The notes under the pieces were generated by a model. It was not told the DNA's origin. It saw nothing but the letters and a program-made list of their open reading frames with translations, and made no database searches. The position numbers were made by a program, and so were the translations under genes. From Acidobacteriota bacterium (GTDB taxonomy: Bacteria; Acidobacteriota; Blastocatellia; Pyrinomonadales; Pyrinomonadaceae), in assembly GCA_013696385.1 (NCBI GenBank), contig JACCYR010000333.1, positions 1 through 6,295 of the forward strand: a stretch of DNA of 6,295 nucleotides, given 5' to 3'. Positions 1 to 5,565 of this stretch are shown here, one piece after another (position 1 is the first letter of the stretch; every line of letters begins with the position of its first letter).

Positions 1-44
1 ATTGGATGGTCGTCAGCCATCACGATTTTTATCCGAGTTTCCAT
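1..44 (-). CDS. Response regulator, NarL/LuxR type, N-terminal fragment (partial)
   Basis: Only the first 14 complete codons are present, reading METRIKIVMADDHP before the window edge. This is the typical first beta strand of a CheY-like receiver domain followed by the acidic pair (D11, D12) that helps bind Mg2+ beside the phospho-accepting aspartate, which lies outside the window. The 'ADDHP' wording is characteristic of NarL/FixJ-type regulators. The ATG shares its A with the last base of the kinase stop codon (TAATG, 46 to 42), so the two genes overlap by one base and are probably translationally coupled. By family knowledge this would be the cognate partner of the HisKA_3 kinase upstream. 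The output domain (expected LuxR-type helix-turn-helix) is not visible. Confidence 0.85.
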   Translation of the reverse strand, partial: METRIKIVMADDHP

Positions 45-1708
45 TATTTAAGTTCCAACTTAATAATAATTTTCGTTCCCTTCAGAGATGCGGATTCAAT
101 TGAAAGTGTGCCGCCCAACATTCTTACTCTTTCCGTCATCCCGATTAAACCGAAACCGTTGCCGTCGGTGTCCTGAACTTCAAAACCTTTGCCGTCGTCT
201 TCAATTTTAATAATCACAAAGCGTTCTGTTTTCTCAATCGAAACCCGCGCTTCCGTAGCTTCGGCGTGTTTGATTATATTGTTGAGACTTTCCTGGATAA
301 CGCGGTAAATGCTGATTTCCGATTCGTTCGGGAAAAATTCGTCAACGTCGTCAATCTCAGAAACCAAATTAAACGCGGAACTGTCCGCAACCTTGTTTAG
401 CATTGAACGAATTGCTTTAGTCAAACCCAGACGGTCAAGCAAATACGGGCGTAAATTATAGGCAATCTCGCGGACTTCGCCGATGGCGTGCGCCGATTGC
501 GTCGTGATTTGCTCCAATTGTTTTTTCGCCGCCGGTAAATCGTCGGCGGTCTGCGCGCCGAAAACCGCGCTGTTTTTTATCATTGCCAGAGATTGCCCCA
601 AAGAATCGTGCAGTTCGGCGGCAATTCGGCGGCGTTCGGTTTCCTGCGCGTTGATAAGCCTGCGCGAAAATTCTTCCTGCGCGGTTTGTTTGCGTTTAAG
701 TTCCGAAACGCGCCGTTTGTAAAGCACAAATCCAATCAACGCCAGACCTGTAATCGTTAAACCGATAAACCAGAAAGTGCGGTAAAACGGCGGCAGAACG
801 ACGATTTCAATCGCCGCGCCTTCTTCGTTCCAGACGTTATCGCTGTTGGCGGCAATGACGCGAAACGTATATTTTCCGGGCGGCAAATACGGATAATAAA
901 CCTCGCGCCGCCCGCCCGCGTTTGTCCAATCTTTGTCAAGTCCTTCGAGCCGATAGCGAAACCGCATTTGTTCGGGCTTAATAAAACTCAAGCCCGTGTA
1001 GTGAATTTCGAGATTATTTTGGTTCGGCTGGATTTCAATTGCGGATTGCGGATTGCGGGTTGCGGATTGTTCGATGTTGTCAATTTTGACTGATTCAATC
1101 ACGACGGGCGGCGGTTGCAGATTAAACCCGACGGCTTCGGGGTCAATAATTGCCGCGCCGTCCTGCGTTGGAAACCAAAGCCGTCCATCATGCGCTTTGA
1201 TTCCCGCCGGTTGTCGTCCGCCGTTTGCTTCGGTGCTGAGCATTCCGTCGGATTTGCCAAAAACCGTCGAGGTAATCGTTTGCCGTTTTCCGTCGGCGAA
1301 ATCGTTCAACTGCTGACGGCTGACGCGATAAATTCCCTGATTGCTCGACATCCAGAAATTGCCCGCAGCGTCTTCCAAAATCTGAAAAACGCCGTTGCTG
1401 AAAAGTCCGTTTTCAGTTGTGTAATTGGTAAATTTTCCGCCCGCGAAACACGATAAACCGCCGTCGTAAGTTCCAATCCAAAGTGTACCACTCGCGTCCT
1501 CGTGAATGGTGCGGATGTGATTTCCCGCTAAACCTTCGTTTTCGGTAAAAGTTTTGGATTCCGCCTTCAGGCGGCTCTGTTCGGACAGCCGACTAAAGTC
1601 GGGACTCAAAACAGCTAAACCGTCGTAAGTCCCGAACCAAAGCGATCCATCCCGTGCCTCAAGAATCGCTTTGACATCGTTGCCGGGCAAACCGTTTTCG
1701 GTTGTCAA
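44..1708 (-). CDS. C-terminal fragment of the sensor kinase: propeller blades, Y_Y_Y, TM helix, HisKA_3 and HATPase
   Basis: Counting from the TTG at 1708 (not a natural start: it falls inside a blade repeat 'LTTENGLPGND', and the homologous frame is open upstream to about 1828-1846). Residues 1-125 hold Reg_prop repeats ending in WFGT, WIGT and FWMSS. A further blade-like segment ends in LWFPT near 180. A Y_Y_Y domain lies at about 231-309 ('FRYRLEGLDKDW', 'LPPGKYTFRV'). A single hydrophobic helix spans about 311-329. The HisKA_3 dimerisation region follows, with phospho-acceptor H367 in 'AAELHDSLGQ'. HATPase motifs are the N box at N476/N477, the G1 box 'DDGKGF' at 504-509 and the G2 box 'GNGFGLIGM' at 516-524. 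All catalytic residues look intact. The stop TAA overlaps the ATG of the response regulator. Two DNA repeats sit inside this frame, at 1038-1069 and 1551-1612, and are translated in frame. Confidence 0.85.
   Translation of the reverse strand: MTTENGLPGNDVKAILEARDGSLWFGTYDGLAVLSPDFSRLSEQSRLKAESKTFTENEGLAGNHIRTIHEDASGTLWIGTYDGGLSCFAGGKFTNYTTENGLFSNGVFQILEDAAGNFWMSSNQGIYRVSRQQLNDFADGKRQTITSTVFGKSDGMLSTEANGGRQPAGIKAHDGRLWFPTQDGAAIIDPEAVGFNLQPPPVVIESVKIDNIEQSATRNPQSAIEIQPNQNNLEIHYTGLSFIKPEQMRFRYRLEGLDKDWTNAGGRREVYYPYLPPGKYTFRVIAANSDNVWNEEGAAIEIVVLPPFYRTFWFIGLTITGLALIGFVLYKRRVSELKRKQTAQEEFSRRLINAQETERRRIAAELHDSLGQSLAMIKNSAVFGAQTADDLPAAKKQLEQITTQSAHAIGEVREIAYNLRPYLLDRLGLTKAIRSMLNKVADSSAFNLVSEIDDVDEFFPNESEISIYRVIQESLNNIIKHAEATEARVSIEKTERFVIIKIEDDGKGFEVQDTDGNGFGLIGMTERVRMLGGTLSIESASLKGTKIIIKLELK
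1038..1069. repeat. Heptanucleotide tandem repeat inside the kinase gene
   Basis: Three exact ATTGCGG units (1038-1044, 1045-1051, 1052-1058) are followed by one variant GTTGCGG (1059-1065) and the beginning of another (ATTG). On the coding strand it encodes ATRNPQSAI, located in the linker between the last propeller blade and the Y_Y_Y domain. The unit length is not a multiple of three, so gain or loss of one unit shifts the reading frame. Similar short tandemly repeated heptamers are known from cyanobacteria and other environmental bacteria (established knowledge); any regulatory role here is inference. Confidence 0.85.
1551..1612. repeat. Composite palindromic element: three hairpins within an outer stem, inside coding sequence
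   Basis: Three abutting perfect inverted repeats are visible: CCGCCT-TC-AGGCGG (1561-1574), CTGT-TCGG-ACAG (1577-1588) and CCGACT-AA-AGTCGG (1589-1602). The flanks GTTTTG (1551-1556) and CAAAAC (1607-1612) are also complementary, giving a possible outer closing stem. On the kinase strand the element reads SPDFSRLSEQSRLKAES and sits exactly in the loop between two propeller blades, where the neighbouring repeats need only a few residues. The structure resembles a REP- or Rickettsia-palindrome-like mobile DNA element tolerated in frame in a surface loop. I believe similar CCGACT/AGTCGG and CCGCCT/AGGCGG palindromes recur in related genomes, but that is recollection and not verified here. Confidence 0.7.
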
Positions 1709-1737
1709 TTGCGTTGCCGTTACGCCGTCGTATTTGG

Positions 1738-2298
1738 TTACACCTTTATTCGTTGCAAACCAAAACGCGCCGCGCTGGTCTTCCAGAATCGGATAGACGT
1801 TTTTATCCGCCAGACCTTCGGCAGTCGAAAGCGGCGAATCGAAAAACGGTTGTCGCGGAAACGAGCGATTCCGTTTTCCGTGAAAATCAAAAGGCTTCCG
1901 TCCGTGTCTTTTAAGATTTCGCGAAGATTGTTCGACGGCAATCCGTCGGCGGTTGTAAAAGTTTGAAATTCGCCGTTTTGATAACGCACCAATCCGCTTT
2001 CTTCCGTGCAGATCCAGAGCGTGTCGTCGGCTTCGGCAAAAATTTTGATAAAACGACTAGACGGCAGATTTTTCGTGTTGCTTTTGTTGAAAACCGTAAA
2101 GCGAACGCCGTCAAAACGCGCCAAACCGTCGAGCGTCGTCAGCCAAATGTGACCGTCGGCGGTTTGCAGAATCGAATAAACGGAATTTTGCGGCAAACCA
2201 TTGTCGGTCGTCCACGAGTCGAAACGGTATTGCGCCTGCGCCGTGATAAACGGAAAGCACAGACAAAAGCCTAAAAAAAGTTTCTTTGATAAACTCAT
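1738..2298 (-). CDS. N-terminal fragment of the sensor kinase: signal peptide and propeller blades 1-3
   Basis: The 186-residue frame opens with a clear Sec signal peptide: lysines at 5-6, a hydrophobic core (LFLGFCLCFPFITA) and an AQA-Q cleavage-like site near residue 22, placing the following domain in the periplasm. Three Reg_prop-type repeats follow: 'GLPQNSVYSILQTADGHIWL', then 'NLPSSRFIKIFAEADDTLWI', then 'GLPSNNLREILKDTDGSLLI'. The third has Leu where the conserved Trp is expected. After about residue 151-161 the sequence (RRFRLPKVWRIK...) no longer resembles a propeller because the frame has shifted. The ATG at 2298 is chosen because the signal peptide starts there; no strong Shine-Dalgarno precedes it (weak AAGAAAC). 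If translated alone it would be a secreted fragment with no kinase activity. Confidence 0.8.
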   Translation of the reverse strand: MSLSKKLFLGFCLCFPFITAQAQYRFDSWTTDNGLPQNSVYSILQTADGHIWLTTLDGLARFDGVRFTVFNKSNTKNLPSSRFIKIFAEADDTLWICTEESGLVRYQNGEFQTFTTADGLPSNNLREILKDTDGSLLIFTENGIARFRDNRFSIRRFRLPKVWRIKTSIRFWKTSAARFGLQRIKV

Positions 2299-2317
2299 AG
2301 TAAGTTTCTTCGCATCA

Positions 2318-2362
2318 AAGTTAGATGGAAATTATAAAAGGTTTGCACAGGAAATCTAACTT
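2318..2362. promoter_or_regulatory. Perfect 9-bp inverted repeat in the divergent intergenic region (candidate operator)
   Basis: AAGTTAGAT at 2318-2326 and its exact reverse complement ATCTAACTT at 2354-2362 are separated by 27 bp. The match continues imperfectly outward, with CGCA on the left and TGCG on the right. The arms lie between two divergently transcribed genes and bracket a minus-strand TATAAT. This arrangement fits a two-site binding region for a dimeric regulator, possibly the NarL-type response regulator encoded at the left edge. It could also be an RNA hairpin in a leader. No binding motif can be proven from sequence alone. Confidence 0.5.
2331..2336 (-). promoter_or_regulatory. 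Candidate -10 box for the kinase/regulator operon
   Basis: The minus strand reads TATAAT, an exact sigma-70 -10 consensus, about 33 bp upstream of the kinase ATG at 2298. The predicted transcript would start near 2325, giving a leader of roughly 27 nt. No good -35 hexamer lies 16-18 bp upstream (the best is TTAGAT, part of the inverted repeat arm), which would fit an activator-dependent promoter or a chance AT-rich match. Confidence 0.35.
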
Positions 2363-2409
2363 GCGGAAAGCCTGTTTGACAAGTTAAATTAAGAGAGGTT
2401 TTAACTTTT

Positions 2410-2414
2410 AAGGA
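2410..2414 (+). promoter_or_regulatory. Ribosome binding site of the radical SAM gene
   Basis: AAGGA ends 8 nt before the ATG at 2423. It is one of two convincing Shine-Dalgarno sequences on the plus strand of this window and fixes the start of the first gene of the operon. Confidence 0.7.
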
Positions 2415-2422
2415 ATAATAAA

Positions 2423-3586
2423 ATGGATTTTACAACAAAAGAATTATTAAAAAGATACGCGAAGTTGGCAATCGGGCAGCCGTTTGCGCCGATTTTATTA
2501 AACATTTTAGTAACGAGCGTTTGCGATATGCGTTGCACGCATTGTTTCTTTACCGAAGAACTCGATGACCGTCCGCGCAAGAAATTACAGATGAAGACGC
2601 ACGAAATCGAAAAAATTTCAGAAACTTTGGGCGGAAATCTCGGCGTTTTGATTCTCGCGGGCGGCGAACCGTTCACGCGCAAAGATTTGCCCGAAATTGT
2701 CGGCGCGTTTCACCGCACCAACAAATTAGAATCGGTTTATCTGATGAGCAACGGGCAGATTCATCCGCGAATTTTCCCTGACGTAACGCGCATTTGTCAG
2801 GAAAATCCGAATTTGAATGTAACGATTGCTTTAGGAATTGATGGTTTGAAGGATGAACACGAGAAAATTCGTCAAAAACCGGGAAGCTGGGACAAAGCGA
2901 TTCACACGGCGCGGACTTTGAAGGAAATGAAAAAGGAATTTCCGAACATTGACGTGCAAACCTGCACCTGTGTGATGAACTCGAACCAGGACACAATTTT
3001 TGATTGGTATGATTTTTTGAAACACGATTTGAAGCCGGATAAAATCAATATCAACTATATTCGTCCGCCGTCAAAAGACCCGAATGAACTAAACTTCGAC
3101 CATAATCGTTATGCGAAATTGTCGCAGATGATTCTTGACGATGTGAAAAACGCCGCACTCAAAAATAATTACGGCGGTTCATCGGGCTTTTTCAAAGCGG
3201 CGATTGACCTTTATATGCACGACCTTATTGCCAAAGTTAAGGAAACTAATGAGAAGCAGATGACTTGCTACGCGGGAACGGCGGGCGCGGTCATTTACGA
3301 CGAAGGGACGATTTCGTCTTGCGAAAACAAGAGCGAAGTTGCAAATTTGCGCGATTTTGATTGGAATTTCCAAGCCGCCTGGACTTCGCCGCAAATGAAA
3401 GCGCGACGCAAAGAAGTCGCCAACGGCTGTTTCTGCACGCACGAATCGAATTCTTATTATCCGAGTCTGCCGTTTAATCCAAAACATCTGATTCAGATTA
3501 AGAAACTCGAAAAACAGATGAAAAAAGCGTCGAAGGAAATGGATTTGAATCAACCGCAAACCGAAGGCGTTGCCGTGAAAGCCTGA
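2423..3586 (+). CDS. Radical SAM protein with twitch/SPASM-like C-terminal domain, substrate unknown
   Basis: This 387-residue protein has the radical SAM signature CxxxCxxC at C34, C38 and C41, which binds the [4Fe-4S] cluster that cleaves S-adenosylmethionine. The SAM-binding 'GGEP' lies at 80-83. The TIM-barrel core runs to about residue 215 (e.g. 'VYLMSNG' at 105-111, 'ALGIDG' at 136-141). The C-terminus contains C282-x12-G-x4-C300, matching the CX9-15GX4C start of twitch/SPASM domains, then C336-x-C338 in 'GCFCTHE'. An auxiliary iron-sulfur cluster is therefore likely, but the full seven-cysteine SPASM pattern is absent. Lysines and polar residues dominate the tail after residue 358. No transmembrane segment or signal peptide is seen, so it is cytoplasmic. 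It is the first gene of a co-directional set with a Uma2 protein, a lipid-type glycosyltransferase and a FabG-like reductase, suggesting modification of a lipid or glycan precursor. The reaction cannot be assigned. Peptide maturation is an alternative, but no precursor peptide is visible. Confidence 0.9.
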   Translation: MDFTTKELLKRYAKLAIGQPFAPILLNILVTSVCDMRCTHCFFTEELDDRPRKKLQMKTHEIEKISETLGGNLGVLILAGGEPFTRKDLPEIVGAFHRTNKLESVYLMSNGQIHPRIFPDVTRICQENPNLNVTIALGIDGLKDEHEKIRQKPGSWDKAIHTARTLKEMKKEFPNIDVQTCTCVMNSNQDTIFDWYDFLKHDLKPDKININYIRPPSKDPNELNFDHNRYAKLSQMILDDVKNAALKNNYGGSSGFFKAAIDLYMHDLIAKVKETNEKQMTCYAGTAGAVIYDEGTISSCENKSEVANLRDFDWNFQAAWTSPQMKARRKEVANGCFCTHESNSYYPSLPFNPKHLIQIKKLEKQMKKASKEMDLNQPQTEGVAVKA

Positions 3587-3589
3587 TAA

Positions 3590-4243
3590 ATGCACATCAC
3601 CGTCGAACAAACTCTGGAAATGCCGAATGCCGTTCTTTTTGTGCGGAAGGTCGAAGCCGCGCTCGAAGCCGAGCAAAAAAAGCGTCAGCATTTTTACGAG
3701 ATTGTCGAAGAAAATAAAAAGATGGAATTTATCAACGGTGAAATAATTTTTCATTCGCCCGTCAGATTGCAGCACAATAGTGCGACTAAATTATTATGCA
3801 AATTGCTTGATACTTTTGTTATCAAACACAATCTCGGCTTCGTCGGCATTGAAAAAATAATGATTTCGCTCACGCGCAACGACTATGAACCGGACATTTG
3901 TTTCTTCGGCAGCGATAAAGCAAAAAACTTCACGTCAAAACAAGCGCAGTTCCCCGCGCCGGATTTTATTGTCGAAGTGTTGTCCGATTCAACCGAAAAG
4001 AATGACCGTCAAACGAAATTTCAGGATTACGCGGCGCACGGCGTAACTGAATACTGGATTGTTGACGCGGATAAAAAAGTAGTTGAACAATATTTTTTGC
4101 AGGACGAACAATACGAACTTTTATTAAAAGCAAAAGACGGCGAGATTGAAAGCGTCGTCCTGGCTGATTTCAAAATTCCGATTCGCGCGATTTTCGATGA
4201 AACGGAAAATTTGAAAGCCTTGGCAAACTTAATTTCCGAATAA
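3590..4243 (+). CDS. Uma2 family protein (DUF820, PD-(D/E)XK nuclease fold)
   Basis: The 217-residue product shows the Uma2 layout: a helical N-terminus, 'MEFINGEI' at 45-52 with conserved E46, 'YEPDICFF' at 99-106 with D102, 'PDFIVEVLSDST' at 124-135 with E129, then K143 and Y147, and 'GVTEYWIVD' at 151-159. These are the expected metal-binding and catalytic positions of a restriction-endonuclease-like fold, so nuclease potential looks intact. Family members are abundant in cyanobacteria, Acidobacteriota and Chloroflexota and their cellular role is poorly known. The start lies 3 bp after the radical SAM stop (TGA TAA ATG) without a Shine-Dalgarno, so translation probably depends on coupling. 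The residue 1-35 extension, rich in Glu and Ala, precedes the usual domain start; a downstream start such as M45 would cut off conserved sequence and is unlikely. It may be an insertion into a metabolic operon rather than a functional partner. Confidence 0.88.
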   Translation: MHITVEQTLEMPNAVLFVRKVEAALEAEQKKRQHFYEIVEENKKMEFINGEIIFHSPVRLQHNSATKLLCKLLDTFVIKHNLGFVGIEKIMISLTRNDYEPDICFFGSDKAKNFTSKQAQFPAPDFIVEVLSDSTEKNDRQTKFQDYAAHGVTEYWIVDADKKVVEQYFLQDEQYELLLKAKDGEIESVVLADFKIPIRAIFDETENLKALANLISE

Positions 4244-4256
4244 CTTTTATTTTTTA

Positions 4257-5474
4257 ATGCCGCACAATACACCGAAAATTTTAATCATTTCATCCAACAC
4301 CGGCGGTGGGCATCGTTCGGCGGCGCAAGCATTAGTCGAAGGTTTGCAGAAATTTTGGGAAAGCAAGTTTGTCGCCGTCCGCGTTATCAAGGCGGTTGAA
4401 GAATCTCATCACATCACCGAAAAACTCGTTGATTTATACAATTGGATTTTGCGAAACAAACAACATTGGATGAAATATGTTTTTTGGGCGATGAATCGCT
4501 TTCGTCCTGAAACGCGCAATTTTGTTTATCGGCGTTCCTTTGGTTACGTCGCCGAACAATTTGAAAAATGGTGTCCGCATATCGTCGTCAGCGTTCACCC
4601 GCTGACGCAGCATATTTTTGCGCGAATCTTAAAAGAATTAAATCTTGCCGAACAAATTCCGCTCGTAACCGTTGTAACCGACCCGTGTTACGGGTTTTGG
4701 AAAGGTTGGGCGTGCAACGATGTTTCGCTTTATCTGGTGGCAAATGACGATGCGAAACGGCAGTTAGTTGATTACGGAATTGCGCCGGAAAAAATCAAGA
4801 TTTCGGGAATGCCGATAAATCCGAAGTTTCACGAAATAGACGAAAAAGCCGCGCAAGCTGCTCGAAAGGCTTTTGGTTTGGATGCCGAAAAATTCACGGT
4901 TTTTGTTAATGCCGGTTGGGTCGGCGGCGGCAATATTCCGCAGATTTTCCGCGAGCTTATCAATGGTGAACTCGACGTGCAAACGATTTTTCTCGCCGGA
5001 AAAAACGAGAATCTTCGCAAAGAAGCTGAAGAACTGGCGAAAACTGCGAAGTTTCCCGTTAAAGTTATCGGTTATTCCGACGATGTCGAGAAAATTATGC
5101 AGTCGGCAAATGTAATGATTTCCAAACTCGGCGGTTTGACAACGTTTGAAGCACTGGCGTGTCATCTACCGATTATTGCCGACACGACCACGCCGCCGAT
5201 GCCGCAGGAAGCGGGAACGGTTAATCTGATTGCTAGAAACGGCGCGGGCATTTTATTGGAAAAAGCAACCGATATTGTGCCGATGATTCAAAGTTTGCTC
5301 AACGATTCGGCGAGATATGCACAGATGAAAGCCGCCACAATCGGGATGGCAATTCCTAATTCGACCCAGAAAATTATCGAAGAAATTTCCGCGCTTTTGC
5401 CAAATCATCAAGCTGCAGTTATCAATGCGCCAAACGAGATTGAAACCCAACTTGCTCAAGTCTGGCAGCAATAA
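4257..5474 (+). CDS. GT28-type glycosyltransferase, MGDG synthase / processive diacylglycerol glycosyltransferase-like
   Basis: The 405-residue protein has the two-domain GT-B layout of MurG/MGDG synthase relatives. The N-terminal domain begins 'ILIISSNTGGGHRSAAQALVEGL', with the glycine-rich loop G16-G18 and H19 typical of the MGDG_synth domain. An aromatic-basic stretch at 65-95 (HWMKYVFWAMNRFR) is a likely membrane-contact region. 'VSVHPLTQHI' (111-120) and 'VVTDPCYGFWKGW' (139-151) carry the expected H114 and D142. The C-terminal nucleotide-sugar domain has 'VNAGWVGGGN' (217-226), 'IGYSDDVEKIM' (271-281), 'SKLGGLTTFEAL' (289-300) with E298, and 'PPMPQEAGTVN' (313-323). By family knowledge it transfers a hexose from a UDP-sugar to a lipid such as diacylglycerol on the inner face of the membrane; sugar and acceptor are not known here. 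It starts 13 bp after the Uma2 stop, and the short spacer is T-rich with no Shine-Dalgarno. A MurG role is unlikely because context and N-terminal motif differ. Confidence 0.85.
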   Translation: MPHNTPKILIISSNTGGGHRSAAQALVEGLQKFWESKFVAVRVIKAVEESHHITEKLVDLYNWILRNKQHWMKYVFWAMNRFRPETRNFVYRRSFGYVAEQFEKWCPHIVVSVHPLTQHIFARILKELNLAEQIPLVTVVTDPCYGFWKGWACNDVSLYLVANDDAKRQLVDYGIAPEKIKISGMPINPKFHEIDEKAAQAARKAFGLDAEKFTVFVNAGWVGGGNIPQIFRELINGELDVQTIFLAGKNENLRKEAEELAKTAKFPVKVIGYSDDVEKIMQSANVMISKLGGLTTFEALACHLPIIADTTTPPMPQEAGTVNLIARNGAGILLEKATDIVPMIQSLLNDSARYAQMKAATIGMAIPNSTQKIIEEISALLPNHQAAVINAPNEIETQLAQVWQQ

Positions 5475-5565
5475 ATTCACTTTTCTCACTTGTTAGTTTT
5501 CCACAATTTAATTAACCTTTTTCTAGTTTCATTAAAAATCGCTTTTATTTTATTGGAGAATTATT
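5475..5565 (+). other. 91-bp AT-rich spacer between the glycosyltransferase and the reductase
   Basis: No coding frame, strong hairpin or terminator-like stem followed by a T run is visible. Runs such as TTTAATTAACC and TTTTATTTTATT could contain an internal promoter, but no paired -35/-10 elements stand out. Without a terminator, readthrough from the upstream genes is likely. Confidence 0.5.
5555..5558 (+). promoter_or_regulatory. Ribosome binding site fixing the TTG start of the reductase
   Basis: GGAG lies 7 nt before the TTG at 5566. No in-frame ATG is close by: the next codons read SLLLEGKRAFVSGG, already entering the conserved Rossmann strand. This supports TTG as the true initiation codon. 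Confidence 0.7.

Larger units (their letters stand above)
44..2298 (-). pseudogene. Beta-propeller/Y_Y_Y sensor histidine kinase, whole gene interrupted by a -1 frameshift
   Basis: Two adjacent open frames are halves of one gene. The N-terminal half reads well through '...GIARFRDNRF', then diverges into non-propeller sequence and stops at 1738-1740. The other frame picks up the missing repeat as 'STAEGLADKNVYPILED' and continues to the stop at 44-46. Restoring one base in the T runs (coding strand) at 1842-1846 or 1828-1830 gives a single 751-residue protein: signal peptide, about eight propeller repeats, Y_Y_Y domain, one membrane helix near 508-527, HisKA_3 with His at about 564, then HATPase. 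Such a protein would sense a periplasmic ligand and phosphorylate the response regulator encoded next. The break may be a real inactivating mutation or an assembly/sequencing error in a homopolymer; the intact catalytic motifs downstream favour either a recent loss or an error. Many relatives carry two propellers (about 14 repeats), so this sensor is short. Confidence 0.85.

Noticed and set aside
1038..1069. Tandem repeats as a small CRISPR array
   Set aside because: The units are 7 bp, contiguous and without spacers, and lie inside a coding region.
1551..1612. Hairpins as a transcription terminator
   Set aside because: They lie in the middle of a gene, are translated in frame, and no stem is followed by a T run on either strand.
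1738..1846. Programmed ribosomal frameshift in the kinase
   Set aside because: No classical slippery heptamer with a downstream stimulatory structure is apparent, and kinases of this family are not known to use frameshifting. A deletion or sequence error is simpler.
1702..2274. Plus-strand open frames opposite the kinase N-terminal region
   Set aside because: The opposite strand encodes clear propeller repeats and a signal peptide; these frames are antisense shadows with no motif.
2376..2405. TTGACA (2376-2381) as a -35 box with TTTAAC (2400-2405) as -10 for the radical SAM gene
   Set aside because: The -35 is perfect, but the -10 matches only 4 of 6 with an 18-bp spacer, and the implied start near 2412 would remove part of the AAGGA ribosome binding site. 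A promoter is likely somewhere here, but this exact pair is not well supported.
3179..3775. Long minus-strand open frame (198 codons) opposite the radical SAM and Uma2 genes
   Set aside because: It spans the junction of two well-supported plus-strand genes, has no recognisable domain and has the composition expected of an antisense shadow.
5475..5565. Rho-independent terminator after the glycosyltransferase
   Set aside because: The spacer is T-rich but lacks a convincing G/C-rich stem before any T run.
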